Below are positions 20,725 to 31,929 of a DNA stretch of 64,000 bases, piece by piece. The DNA is taken from contig JABACO010000073.1 in the NCBI GenBank assembly GCA_013339895.1, positions 62,001 through 126,000 of the forward strand, read 5' to 3'. This stretch comes from Ephydatia muelleri. Its lineage: Eukaryota > Porifera > Demospongiae > Spongillida > Spongillidae. The notes below the pieces were generated by a model. That model searched no databases. It was not told the origin of the DNA and saw only the letters and a program-made list of their open reading frames with translations. Position 1 is the first letter of the stretch, and each line of letters begins with the position of its first letter. The position numbers and the translations under genes were made by a program.

Positions 20725-22576
20725 ATGGCTTTGGATTTCAGCAAGAGGCCAAAAAGAACGACGAAAAGAACCCCAAAGGCAAAAGAACTGGAGGGGAGCT
20801 GTGAAGAAATCCAATCTCGTACGTTTAGTTGCTAAATATGTCTGAAACTTTATGCATGTATAATTAATTGAAAAGAGTATGTATCTAGGTATACAGTACG
20901 TGCGTGAACGTGATAGGATCTATCCACAATACATGTACACACGATATACATCGTTTGCGTGCACTTACCGCAAAGACCGCATATCAGACGTGCGACGCGA
21001 TGACCTATGCACGGATTTAATGAGACATGTGAATGATGTATTTGCAGGGTCAATAAAAGTCAAGTGTGGACAGACTGGAAAGGTGTTCGTCACCAAAATC
21101 CACAACCTCAGCAAAGAGGACCAAGCCGAGTCTTTAACGATCGAGGACCTAAAGGTTGGAGCAGGGCTACTATGCGATGTCAAAGGGAAAATGTACCCTG
21201 TTGAAGTTCTAGAATTTGAAGGTCAGTATATATATGCAGAATATTAGATAAATGCTTCCTAAAATTTAGATGGTTGTGCTGATGCTAGTGAAAAGGATGT
21301 TGTTCATTCTCTGGTACGTTTTTGGCTAATCATGTATTTAAAATGCTAGCGGCAGTCATTTCAAAGAGGTGATTCCAATATAATTGTTTTGCAGATGGGT
21401 CCCTCCACCATCAGCAAAGTGAAAATACATGATGTAAGCAGAGTTATATAGTATGTGTCAGCTTTCGTCATTAATAATGTACGTGGGAATGTTAAGTCTA
21501 GACATAAATAATAGATTGTCAAATTGAAGTATATAATGTATACATACTGCATAATATGTACAGAGTGGCGACCAGTCTAAGCGAGCTGTCCTTCTTCATG
21601 CTATTGAAGGATCTGCCAGCACACTTGAGGCTACCTCATCCAGCTCATATTTCAAGGTATGCAGCGTGCATGGAATGTTGGCTGCATCAGTGATGTCTTA
21701 TTACTGTATTCTGTGGTTGCTTTGCAATTAGCAGTCTCCCAAGCAAATGTCCCCTAGTGTAAGTGATCATCCATCATGTGAAGTTAAACAATGCTGCCAC
21801 TTTTTTAACATTCAGTTTAATAGTTCTGAGTCACAGAATTCAAATGCAGCACAAGTGAGCCCTTTGAATGATGTGTACATGTATTTATTTTATTTATTAT
21901 CATTGCCGGTATAAAAGACTGAGGAGATGGTAGCTGTTACTATAGTTGTTGAATACCAATTACTTAATGTCTGCTACAGCTTACACTGTTGAGAAGCATT
22001 AATGGGAAAATGTCTCAGATACTTGAACATATCACTGCTGGCCCAGATCAAGTCAAACCTATGTAAGCCAGCAGTATATTATTAATTAGAATTTACATTT
22101 AGACTATGTAAGGAAGAAAACTCTGGTCAAGAGACACGCAGTTCCAGTGATGAGGAAGATTGGGTTTGTTAAAATTGGAATGTGATTTATCTTTGAATTC
22201 ATTTCTATATGCAGTTCAATGGTGTAAACTTAAAGCTTATTCCAAAAAAAAAACATATACACTTATGGCTTGGCACTACTGGATGTGTTTTTTGCAAAAA
22301 GAGAACTTGGGGAATCTTTCTGTTCTCGTCCTTAAAGAGCACTAAACCTGCACTCTGTCAGGATAAAGTTGAGAGGATAATTGGTAAATAATCATTTCCA
22401 TGTCAACATTCCTACCTACTGATTGATATCTGTCATTAACCATTCCAGCTATAATGAAGAAGCAGTTTCCCACAGAGCCTTTTGACCTGCAAGTGTTCAC
22501 CCACAAAGCAAATCAAAAATGTCGAGATGCTGCCACAATGCACCGGCCTCTACCAAAAGATATCGTTGAACTTTGA
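20725..22576 (+). CDS. BEN-domain gene carried by the EnSpm-type element (11 exons)
   Basis: Spliced gene with exons at about 20725-20818, 21048-21221, 21270-21314, 21395-21433, 21564-21656, 21735-21758, 21816-21854, 21980-22072, 22103-22163, 22215-22383 and 22449-22576; all internal edges are GT-AG and phases agree. It starts with a basic region (MALDFSKRPKRTTKRTPKAK), then SIKVKCGQTGKVFVTKIHNL and KGKMYPVEVLEFEG (Tudor/chromo-like K-x-Y-P-(V/A)-x-V), serine-rich linkers, a helical stretch LLRSINGKMSQILEHITAG, and a C-terminal BEN domain: a GVNLKLIPKK strand start, DKVERIIAIMKKQFP and KANQKCRD (the N-Q-K-C-R-D end box). In exon 10 an A10 run (22242-22251) and a site near 22330 each break the BEN frame, so this copy may be damaged or mis-sequenced. 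BEN domains bind DNA or chromatin; here it could be the element's terminal-repeat binding protein. Confidence 0.7.
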
Positions 22577-22689
22577 ATTGTAATGTTGTTTGTTGTTCAT
22601 TCCATTGTCTTTTCAAAACTTAAATACAAAATATTGCATGGTTTTGCATGGGTGCATCTTACATGGAAAAGGTGCATCTTAAATGGTCT

Positions 22690-22815
22690 TACAGGGTCTT
22701 GCAAGATCTGTTCCATTTTCATGCCAAGACTTGGCATGAACTTGGCAAGATTATGTGCCAAGTCTTGCCAAAATGTCATGGGAAGTCATGGCAAGTTTGG
22801 CAAGACTTGGCAAAT
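22690..22815. promoter_or_regulatory. Subterminal repeat cluster, right end of EnSpm-type element
   Basis: Copies of CTTGGCA and its complement TGCCAAG: GGTCTTGCAAG, CCAAGACTTGGCATGAACTT, GCCAAGTCTTGCCAAAATG, GGCAAGTTTGGCAAGACTTG. The left end (17010-17075) has the matching cluster GTCTTGCCAAGACTTGCCAA and repeats. Likely transposase or accessory-protein binding sites by analogy with En/Spm. Confidence 0.65.
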
Positions 22816-22828
22816 TTTTTTCTTAGGG

Positions 22829-23946
22829 CGTGTATGTGTTAGCACACACCCTCAGATGATGCATTCTTATAGATGCTCACCTCTCCGATGGGGATCAACT
22901 GGAGATGCTTGATGTGTTGGAGATTGATCTGTTTAAGGTCAGTACATGTGTTTGTGTTAGCACACTCTTCGATAATGTATGTGTTGCATTCTTATAGATG
23001 CCCACCTCTCCGATGGGGATCGACTGGCGACGCTTGATATGTTCCCATTGATGGGGATTGATCTGTTTAAGGTTAGTACACGTGTATGTGTTAGCACACA
23101 CCCTCAGATGATGGATGCGTTGCATTCTTATAGATGCCCACCTCTCCGATGGGGATCAACTGGTGATGCTTGATGTGTTGGAGATTGATCTGTTTAAGGT
23201 CAGTACATGTGTTTGTGTTAGCACACTCTCCGATCATGTATGTGTTGCATTCTTATAGATGCCCACCTCTCCGATGGGGATCGACTGGCGATGCTTGATA
23301 TGTTCCCATTGATGGGGATTGATCTGTTTAAGGTTAGTACACGTGTATGTGTTAGCACACACCCTCAGATGATGCATTCTTATAGATGCTCACCTCTCCG
23401 ATGGGGATCAACTGGAGATGCTTGATGTGTTGGAGATTGATCTGTTTAAGGTCAGTACATGTGTTTGTGTTAGCACTCTTCGATAATGTATGTGTTGCAT
23501 TCTTATAGATGCCCACCTCTCCGATGGGGATCGACTGGCGACGCTTGATATGTTCCCATTGATGGGGATTGATCTGTTTAAGGTTAGTACACGTGTATGT
23601 GTTAGCACACACCCTCAGATGATGGATGCGTTGCATTCTTATAGATGCCCACCTCTCCGATGGGGATCAACTGGTGATGCTTGATGTGTTGGAGATTGAT
23701 CTGTTTAAGGTCAGTACATGTGTTTGTGTTAGCACACTCTCCGTTAATGTATGTGTTGCATTCTTATAGATGCCCACCTCTCTGATGGGGATCGACTGGC
23801 GACGCTTGATGTGTTCCCATTGATGCGGATTGATCTGTTTAAGGTTAGTACACGTGTATGTGTTAGCACACACCTCAGATGATGCATTCTTATAGATGCT
23901 CACCTCTCCGATGGGGATCAACTGGTGATGCACGCAGTGTCGGTAC
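22829..23946. repeat. 261-bp satellite, right block
   Basis: Continuation of the array at 16090-16986, resuming at CGTGTATGTGTTAGCACAC. Units again 261 bp (22979 to 23240), with one shortened unit (23240 to 23490, 250 bp) caused by the variant GATGATGCATTCTTATAGATG that lacks 11 bases. Ends at 23946 in a partial unit. Confidence 0.9.
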
Positions 23947-24084
23947 GTACCTTCAACTGCACGGTCTTCTCGGTGCATTCCTCCAGCCAGACACGTTTGT
24001 ACGTTTCTCCCTTAGCGGCTACGTGAACTCGCCTGGTCGATAGTTTTAATAGTTATAGGCCCTATAATGTTTTGTGTTTAAAAT

Positions 24085-24190
24085 ATTATTAAACGACTGA
24101 AGTGCAATGTTTTAGAACGACTTACGTGCAATGTTTTAGAATGACTTACGTGCAATGTTTTAGAACGACTTACAGGCAATGTTTTAGGTA
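24085..24190. repeat. 27-bp tandem repeat
   Basis: Four copies of CGACTTACGTGCAATGTTTTAGAA-like units (GCAATGTTTTAGAACGACTT with ACGT or ACAG). The surrounding 23950-24400 contains no gene. Confidence 0.75.
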
Positions 24191-24399
24191 AAAATCGTGG
24201 TTTGTTTTGCAACGTATGACGTGAATTGTTTAATGTCCGGACACGCAAATCGCCTTTTGTTATTTGTTTAAAACCCGAAACCCGTGTTAGTGGTCAGTGT
24301 ATAACCACAAAACCGGCCGACGTGTAATGCGCAAAACCCACAAGTGTGCAGTGTTTGCTCGCGACCTCCAGGGCCACCGTATTGAAATGAACCAAACAC

Positions 24400-24619
24400 A
24401 ATCCTACACACACACACACACACATGCACGCAGACATTAATTGAGACACACACACACACACACACACACACAAAGATACACACACCAACACACATGCATT
24501 CAAATAGACACTTCTCACTAATAGACACTTCTCACTACAACATACACATACACAATCCTACTCACACGGATCTACCCAGACCTAAGAGTAGACAGTCATA
24601 TGGCAATATTGAAACAAGC

Positions 24620-24657
<38 letters not shown>

Positions 24658-25193
24658 ACAATCACATACATGCTAACACACATACACACACACAATCACA
24701 CACAAGCTAACACACACAAACACACACACACAAATACACACACACTAACACACACACAATCACACACAAGCTAACACACACACATGCACAATCACACAAG
24801 CTCACACAAAAACACGCACACACACAAACACAAACACAATCACACACAAGCTAACACACATTCACACACAAGCTAACACACACAAACACACACACACAAG
24901 CCTACACACACAAACACACAAAAACACTTCTCATTACAACACACACATACACAATCCTACTCACCCAGACATAAGAGTAGACAGTCATATGGCAATATTG
25001 AAACCCAGTGAGCTAAACGACAAACAAAGGTTTTGTACTAACACCTTCAAAGATTGGACTGATGTTCGTTACAGAATGCTGACATTTAGTGTCTGGTGGT
25101 TATTGGGAAGAATTAAGAGATCTGAAGGCAATGAAAGCAAGGCAACAAGAAACAGTCACTGGACTGTTAAATTAAAATGAACCATACACAATC

Positions 25194-25231
<38 letters not shown>

Positions 25232-25362
25232 ACAAACATACACACACCAACACACACGCATTCAAAAAGACACTTCTCATTACAACATACACATACACAT
25301 CCTACTCACACGATCTACCCAGACCTAAGAGTAGACAGTCATTTGGCAATAATGAAACAAGC

Positions 25363-25397
<35 letters not shown>

Positions 25398-25505
25398 CTC
25401 ACAAACTAACACACACACACATACTCACACACACTCACACATGCACACTCAAACACACACAATCACACACAGGCTAACACACACACAAACACACACAATC
25501 ACACA
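24400..25505. repeat. CA-rich microsatellite complex with three duplicated 100-bp segments
   Basis: Long (CA)n, interrupted by AAGCTAACACACA and TCACACAAGC units. A non-CA segment CTACCCAGACCTAAGAGTAG with its flanks (CACTTCTCA(C/T)TACAACA...GGCAATATTGAAAC) is present three times, at about 24510-24615, 24925-25005 and 25270-25365, and the lead-in ATGAACCA(A/T)ACACAATCCTA occurs at 24385 and 25177, so the block grew by segmental duplication as well as slippage. A 200-bp unique insert (25005-25175) lies between the second and third copies. Confidence 0.85.
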
Positions 25506-25506
25506 A

Positions 25507-25970
25507 GGTAGGTGTGGGTGGGGAGGGGAGGAAGGTGTGGGTGGGAGGGAGGAAGGTGTGGGTGGGAGGGAGGAAGGTGTGGGTGGGATGGAGGAAGGTG
25601 TGGGTGGGAGGGAGGAAGGTGTGGGTGGGAGGGAGGAAGGTGTGGGTGGGAGGGAGGAAGGTGTGGGTGGGAGGGAGGAAGGTGTGGGTGGAGAGAGGAG
25701 GAAGGTGTGGGTGGAGGGGAGGAAGGTGTTGGTGGAGAGGGGAGGAAGGTGTGGGTGGAGAGGGGAGGAAGGTATGAGTGAGGAGGAGGGGAGGAAGCTG
25801 TATGTGGGTGGGAGGGAAGGAAGGAAGATGTGGGTGGGGAGGAGAGGAAGGTGCAGGTGAGGACGTGGAGGGGAGGAAGGTGCGGGTGGAGGGGGAGGAA
25901 CATGTGAGAAGAAGGTGTGAGTGGAGAGGGAGGAAGGTGTGGGTGGGGAGGAGAGGACTAAGGTGCTGTA
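25507..25970. repeat. G-rich 21-bp minisatellite
   Basis: Unit GTGTGGGTGGGAGGGAGGAAG, about nine near-perfect copies (25510-25690) followed by degenerate ones. The plus strand is G-rich with repeated GGG runs and could form G-quadruplexes. Long Gly/Val/Trp-rich or Pro/Ser/His-rich frames across it are artefacts. Confidence 0.85.
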
Positions 25971-25974
25971 TCCG

Positions 25975-26830
25975 GTGCTGAGAATTGAGTAGTTTCCATT
26001 CTTTTGTGGAACTCCACCAACACCAGAGGTGCGCAGCTTGTCGAGTGGTGGTTTCACCCATGGGGGCCAATGATTCAGCCTGCAGTGTCTACCACGTCTG
26101 GATATGCATGTCCAGAAGATAGGTTACGTGATCTAAGGGGAGAAAAGAGAGTCAGTGTAACTGATGGATACACCATTGTTGATGCTGTCAAGCAGCCAGG
26201 TAAATTACCAAGAGTAGGCTGGGGACCCGACACTGTGTCAATTGCTACCATGGCTACCTTTTGTGTCTTTGCTCCTGTCTCCTCCCATGCACTCTCCCTC
26301 TCACCTCTCTCTTCTTCCCTCTCTCTCTCACCCACTTGCTCCTTTCTTGCACACCTCTCATGCTTCAGGCGGGACAAGCCTGAGTTGTTGATGGCAGAAA
26401 TGGGCCTGCTGGAGGTAGATGGATGTATCACCTTCTCCAAGACCGTTGCCGGAGTGAGTAGGGAAGGGGCAGAGCAGAGGACAGGTAATGCACACCCAGG
26501 CCTCGTCTGGCTGAAGGCGTAATTCGTGCTCTAAGTGAGCGTCATAGAGTGGTGTGAGCTCACTGGAGCTCACAGGGCCACTGGTGCAGTGCGTGGGCAG
26601 GCCTTGCCGGAGTGTTCTCCACCACAGCCTGTGACCCAGCACTTGTGGACAGAATAGCACTCTGCTCCCTTATTGCACCTGCCGAGGTTGAACTGCCGGC
26701 AAATCTCCTGGCCTGGCTCGCTCCATGTGGTGGGAACCACCTGCTGGGGGCAACGCCAGATGGTGGAGTAGTACCTGCTGGTGTGGTGGTGAGCCTGCTT
26801 GGAACTCGCTAAAGATTGTTGATCACGAAA
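25975..26830. other. GC-richer region, no assigned gene
   Basis: Unlike the AT-rich surroundings, this stretch is balanced in composition and has frames on both strands, including 26004-26522 on plus (172 codons) and 26358-26660 on minus. None carries a motif I recognise, and the frames overlap each other. It is probably the continuation of the element relic to its right. Confidence 0.35.
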
Positions 26831-26839
26831 GGGCTGGTG

Positions 26840-27570
26840 TGTGACACACCAGGATTTCCTCCTTGAGTATGTCCCAGCAGAGTGTATGCTGCTTGTCCCT
26901 AGACACAGCCTGCTAGCCAGAAGAGTTTGTCGTACTTGAGGGCTGCTGCTGTCGCGTTGCGTACGCCGTGAAGAGCTGGCAGATGATGTTCTGGTATTTC
27001 ACCAACTTGAGAGCAGTTTGTGGTGCCGTCTGGATGCGGGTGGCTGAAAACATGTTCCAGGCCTCCATCCAGGCTGCCTGGCCAACCTGCCCTAGTAGCA
27101 GGGGAAGGAGTTTGTCAAAAAGGACATACTTACCGTTTTGTATCTTCCGGATTTCCCTCTTGTCCGGGGTCGGGACGCATGAAATGAAGGGGGAAGCCAA
27201 GACCTGAGGATAACTGTGGACGTGCGTGGAGCAATGGCGTCTCTGGTGCCGCTTCCCTCTTTCTTCATCTGTGGTGTCTGTTGCTGTCTGACGATGAGTC
27301 CTCCGAACTGCTGGACTTGGCTGAGCTGCTAGTCGACTCAGGCAACATTTCTGACGATGTGCTTGACGAATGGCGCCGAGAGTGCTTGCTCACTGAAGAC
27401 CATGCCGATGTAGGGTCATGCAGTGTTGTGCAGGTGGGAAGCCCAGCTGTGGGCTCGCAAACCAGCCACCAGCCACCGAGTCTGCTGGGTCTGGTGGAGA
27501 GTACGCCAGTGCCTCGCCTTTGGCGGGGGTGTGGCTTCTGGTTGCAAATCAATGGCAAGGTGATGGGATT
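26840..27570 (-). pseudogene. Gag-like relic, tyrosine-recombinase (DIRS/Ngaro-like) retroelement
   Basis: Minus strand. A Ser-rich stretch (TSSEMLPESTSSSAKSSSSE, about 27390-27330) is followed by a 95-codon frame 27200-26913 reading PFISCVPTPDKREIRKIQNG then KYVLFDKLLPLL, WMEAWNMFSATRIQTAPQTA and LKLVKYQNIICQLFTAYAT. In a neighbouring frame comes KYDKLFW and then, after another change, RDKQHTLCWDILKEEILV. This order (interval of hydrophobic helix, W-x-E-A-W, K-Y-x-x-x-I, then R-Y/K-Y-D-x-x-F-R, W-D) resembles gag-like ORFs of DIRS/Ngaro-type elements that I recall from invertebrates. Frame changes show it is dead. No recombinase or reverse transcriptase found. Confidence 0.4.
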
Positions 27571-27579
27571 CATTGGTTA

Positions 27580-28730
27580 GGGTCGAGGAATCGGAGTCGC
27601 TGCCGTCCTCCTTGCATGCTAGCTCTGACTCCTGCAGGTGCTGGAACAGATGCATCGACATGTGATAGATGTTCCTGGGCGAGACGCAAGTACAATGTCT
27701 CACAGGTTAAAGCTCACATGTTCTCATGAGCAACTGGCTGCAGTCAAGGCTATGATTGGAGTGCTGCACCTATGGGGCTTGCACTTAAATATAAGATCTG
27801 GAAGCATATTGACAATGGTTTGGGATGATTTGATTGGATAAGGAGTGTTGCAGGGGAAAAGGATGTCCTGCAATGCTACTGGGCATGAATGCCCAGCGTA
27901 GGATTGGTTACGATGGTTCATTGAATGCATCTGTAGGAGCATACATATGCTTACATCTTGGCCTTAGCAACGGCACACTTTCCCTATAGTCAGCTTAGTA
28001 ACACTATACAGGGTGTCCATGAATGAATAGGCCAGATTTAAATGGTTATAGCTTCAAATTGAAGTCAGTTAGTTTGCTTAGATGGCTCTGATTAAGCAAA
28101 TAGTATAGGCGCAAACAATATAAGATTAAGATGAACAATTAGGTACCTAAAATCATTATCAATGCCCTCTGTAATTATCAATATTCAAGTTAGCGTTTCA
28201 TTTTTAATAACTACTTTTAATAAGCCTGAGGTCAATTTATCTGGTTTGGATAATTGATTAATTCAAATACTGAGTTATTAAAGTCTGATTAATTTGTTTA
28301 CAAATGGCAAATTATAATCATTCCTTAATTAGAGAAACAAATTAATCATTGAGCATCAATAAAATACCTTTCAATAGTGAGTTATTAAAATACAAAGTCT
28401 CTTGATTGTGTTAAGTTTATCAAGTTTGATTTGTTGATTTCTTAATAACAAAAATGTTGCAATTGAAATAATTGATTGACATTACAGTTTTGGACTTTAT
28501 TGTCAACTAATCATAATCAGTTTCCTTAGGCTTTCATGCAAGTGCAATTAGTGGGCACAACGTAAGCTATTAAATGTCTGTAATTTTCGTTGTTGCGGGT
28601 CTGATTTTCCGTTGTACGTTAAGTGCCTTTCATGTTATAACTACAATCAACAACAATAATATTAATTAACATGAACTAATTATGTGCGACAATCTGTTTG
28701 AGGCAGATTCTGGTTTAGGATTAACAGTAA
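27580..28730. other. AT-rich intergenic with a dispersed repeat
   Basis: No gene. 28010 onwards is strongly AT-rich. The stretch TTTCCTTAGGCTTTCATGCA to about 28595 reappears inverted at 58255-58350, and TCTGGTTTAGGATTAACAGTAA (28709-28730) reappears directly at 58359-58380, so a repeat family is shared between these two sites. Confidence 0.6.
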
Positions 28731-29642
28731 TAGACTAACTTAAACACAGTGGCACCTTTCAATAATCATGTAACGTATTTAACCCCCTAACACTAAGCCA
28801 TTGCTTACTACTCACACAATACATAGCTCAGCACTGCTACTACAAACGATATGCAACAATACATAGGCATGCATAGGTAGCACACGGCAAATCCCAGGAT
28901 TGAAGAACTTACTCGGTCTTATACCTACCAAATGAAAACGAATCGTAGAGCAGGGAGCTGAAAAATGCACTATCATTGCACTTACCTGAGTATGAATCAG
29001 ACATGAGTATTATGCACCAAAACAAGGCCATTTGATCCGAATTGACCAATTGCCCACGTGGCTATAAGTAGGAAGCCAGGAACGAATCCCAAGACCATAT
29101 ATCTCTGTAAACATGGTGGCCTTGAATAACGCCTGCAACTTCATAAGATGCGAGGACTGCTCCGGCCATCGTTACAAAATTCGGGTTGATTTATTATGGT
29201 AACCATATGGTGTATGTGATCATTGATGCTAGAGGTACGTGTTGACTTTAGGTCTTGGGATTCGTTCCTGCTTCCTACATGTACTTATAGCCACGAGGGC
29301 AGTTGTGAATTCTTCAATTTGAAGACAAAATCGATCAAATGACCATGTTCCTATTTTGGTGCATAATACTCATGTCTCATTCATACACAGGTAAGTGCAA
29401 TGATAATGCAATTTTCGGCTCCCTGCTCTATGAGTCCTTTTCATTTGGGAGGTAAGAACGAGTAAGTTCTTCAATCCTGGGATTTGCCGTGTGCTACCTA
29501 TGCACACCTATGTATTGTTGCATATCGTTTGTAGTAGCAGTGCTGAGCTATGTATTGTGTGAGTAGTAAGCAATGGCTTTAGTGTTAGGGGGTTAAATAC
29601 GTTATTGAAAGGTTGCCACTGTGTATGCTTTAAGTTAGTCTA
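28731..29642. repeat. 912-bp foldback (long inverted repeat)
   Basis: Left arm from TAGACTAACTTAAACACAGT (28731) to about 29094 pairs with the right arm from about 29254 to GTTTAAGTTAGTCTA-like end (29642; ACACTAAAG variants aside). Shared blocks include GGTCTTGGGATTCGTTCCTG, GTGCATAATACTCATGTCT and ATTTGCCGTGTGCTACCTAT. Spacer about 160 bp. No coding frame; probably a non-autonomous foldback or MITE family. Confidence 0.8.
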
Positions 29643-29927
29643 CAAGTAAATAAAAACATTCTCTAACGAGAAAGTTGTTGGTATATAGGATTGACCAATG
29701 GTGGTGTAAAAAGCACGGAAACAAGAGTGACAGAAATTTGACTGGAAAATTGAAATAGGCCTATATTTAGCCCATTACTCAGGCATGTACTGTTATAACG
29801 TTAGTGTGCTAAATATAGGCCTATTTCAATTTTCCAGTCAAATTTCTGTCACTCTTGTTTCCGTGCTTTTTACACCACCATTGGTCAATCCTATCTTTCT
29901 CGTTAGAGAATGTTTTTATTTACTTGT
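29642..29927. repeat. 286-bp palindrome abutting the previous one
   Basis: ACAAGTAAATAAAAACATTC (29642) pairs with the complement ending 29927; arms about 120 bp, nearly perfect (GGATTGACCAATGGTGGTGT and its complement), loop about 45 bp. It starts exactly where the 912-bp foldback ends. Confidence 0.85.
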
Positions 29928-30563
29928 TTCATCAGTTTTTTCCTCTGTCATAGTAGCGCGTCTTTATATGTTGTCACAAATTCATTTTAATTTTCGAAGG
30001 GAGGGAGGTTAAAAAATTTAAAAATTGAAATTATAAGTAAATGAGTTTTTAATGTACTGTACGGTTCCCCTGCCTTGTCCTCTTCTTCTCCCCCAGCCTT
30101 GTCTCTGACCTTGGCAGCCTGGTTCAGGCCATGGGAGCCATGCAGGTGGTGGTGGCAGCAGCCAGGGTGGCAGCAGGCGAAGTGGTGGTGGGGCACTGGT
30201 GCCAGTACTGGTGCCGGTGGTGGGGCTGGTGCAAGTAGCGGTGCTCCTGCTGCTTCTGCTGGCAGCAGCGGGGGCAATGCTGCAACTGCTGCTTCTGCTG
30301 CTGGCAGTGGGGCAGCTGTGTTACTGCTGCTGGTGGCGGTGGGGGCAGCTCTGCTGCTGCTGGCGGTGGACAGTAAGGGGGCAGCTCTGCATCTGACAGA
30401 GAGTATTAAAACAAAGTGCAAGAATTTAGTTGTTAACATCCCCAATTGGTCTATGACTTCACAGATAAGGGGGAGTGGTTGTGTGTGCGTGCGTGTGTGT
30501 GTGTGTGTGTGTGTGCATGCGTGTGTGTGTGTGTGTGTGCATGCGTGTGTGTGTGTGTGTGTG

Positions 30564-30594
<31 letters not shown>

Positions 30595-30908
30595 TGCCAG
30601 CTGTGCTAAATTCTATTGGTCCAATTTTATCTATTCACCTGATTGGTCTGCATAAACTCATGAGCCCCCAAAGGTGCCATTGTGCTGAAAATTAGTTCAT
30701 GCTCCAAATTAAAAGGTGTTAACAATGTTTACATGGGAATGACCTCCCCCCAAGGATGAATGGACATTTGGAACAGTGACTTTGTCCTCAACACTAATGC
30801 TACTTCTTCACTAGTGAGCTTGCCGACACTCATTTGTACATTTCCATTTCAAGGGGTGCATGGTATCCTTATCTCTGTCCCCTATCTCCTCTGCCACTAC
30901 ACACCTAC
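29928..30908. other. Low-complexity region: GCT/CTG-rich block and (TG)n
   Basis: 30190-30390 is a GCTGCT/CTGCTG-rich cryptic repeat that opens Ala- and Leu-rich frames in all plus frames. 30478-30595 is (TG)n with GCATGCG interruptions. From about 30750 to 30908 the minus strand holds the detached continuation of the frame at 35.2 kb (described there). Confidence 0.7.
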
Positions 30909-31529
30909 CACTGGGTCATTCTATACCATGTCAACACACTTATGTCACAGTTGTAAAATCTTTTTTGTATATTAGTTCAGTCTCTTACCCTGTACAATAA
31001 TGTATTATATTAACTTTTTAATTTCAATGGTTTATAAGTTATGAGGTGTGAAAAAGTTGACCACAAATGTAAACTATGTTGATTATCATTGCGTACGTTG
31101 AAGCAGTAGCGACCACACTTCTACCTTCCATAACTGACACCAATGGCTACCATTCCGTGTAATACACGTACTTCCGCAAACCAAAAAAAACGGAAAATAT
31201 CTTTTTCAAGCGTAATTTTCGCTACCATTTAAAAAGTGTCACTTTTTTTAGGTTTTTTATTTCACCAAATCTGAAGGCCATCTGTGGGCTTGTTGTATTT
31301 TCAATAGGAAGATGGAACGTAAAAGCGTCTTTCTACTATATTGCATTGAAGCGCTTGTGTTTTTGTCTTGAAGAAATCCTACAAAAGTGCTAATTATTAC
31401 CTATGAAAACATACCAGTGGCCATAAGTAATGAATATAATTAGATGCGGGTAATCTTTTCCAGACAATGTACAATGGCAAGCTTGCTTTAACCGCTTGCC
31501 TGCACTCTATGAAAAATGTCCTCTAACGT

Positions 31530-31783
31530 TACCTACTGCTGTGATCCACTATACAATGTCATAAGAGAAGAAGAACATCTGGTGGTTCGTACAATTTAAG
31601 GTGTGTTCCAATTACACTAAGAAGTTTCCATCATTGCAATTGACAGCGAAGCATAAGATTTGCCCTCCCTGGCGTATAAAGCTTTACAAGCTTCCAAGTG
31701 AAAATGTTCCAGTGGCTGAACACTGTAGGGATGCTGGCACATCATCTGGTGCTGTGGCAAGTGATGTAACTGACGTTGCCTGA
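31530..31783 (+). pseudogene. Duplicated transposase 5' end inside left inverted repeat of copy 2
   Basis: Plus-strand frame 31601-31783 reads FPSLQLTAKHKICPPWRIKL and YKLPSENVPVAEHCRDAGTS, closely matching residues 48-90 of the minus-strand transposase, then ends in DVTDVA and a stop. The second Cys of the C-P-A-C pair is Trp here. It faces opposite to the main gene because it is part of the inverted repeat. The equivalent piece in the right repeat (34482-34425) is shorter. Confidence 0.75.
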
Positions 31784-31929
31784 AGAGATTAATTAAATAC
31801 CTTAAGATTATAGAACTATATGCCATGATAACGATTGATTTAAATATGCAGTTTCAATTACAACAAGTGACACAAAGTATCTTCAAATAAAAGTACTGAT
31901 AAAACACTAAGTTTTAACTATGTACTTCT

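Larger units (their letters stand above)
16987..22828 (-). mobile_element. EnSpm/CMC-type DNA transposon carrying transposase and BEN gene
   Basis: A 5,842-bp element. It begins CCCTAAGAAAAA (16987) and ends with TTTTTCTTAGGG (22828). The satellite it interrupts reads ACACG before and CGTGT after, so the target duplication is CG (2 bp), which fits the CMC (CACTA/EnSpm, Mirage, Chapaev) group. Both subterminal regions (16987-17085 and 22690-22815) are packed with short direct and inverted copies of CTTGCCAAGAC/GTCTTGGCAAG, as in plant En/Spm where such repeats bind an accessory protein. Two genes diverge from a centre near 20.04-20.72 kb: transposase leftwards and a spliced BEN-domain gene rightwards. 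Confidence 0.85.

Noticed and set aside
25449..26070. Long Pro/Ser/His-rich frames of about 200 codons on the minus strand
   Set aside because: Open in all three frames because the 21-bp unit lacks stops in any frame; sequence is entirely the minisatellite.
30075..30695. 206-codon Ala/Gly/Cys/Val-rich frame
   Set aside because: Consists of GCT/CTG-rich cryptic repeat followed by (TG)n; all three frames are open and no conserved domain is visible.
31601..31783. Separate small gene sharing sequence with the transposase
   Set aside because: It lies within the left inverted repeat of the element and is a truncated duplicate of the transposase 5' end.
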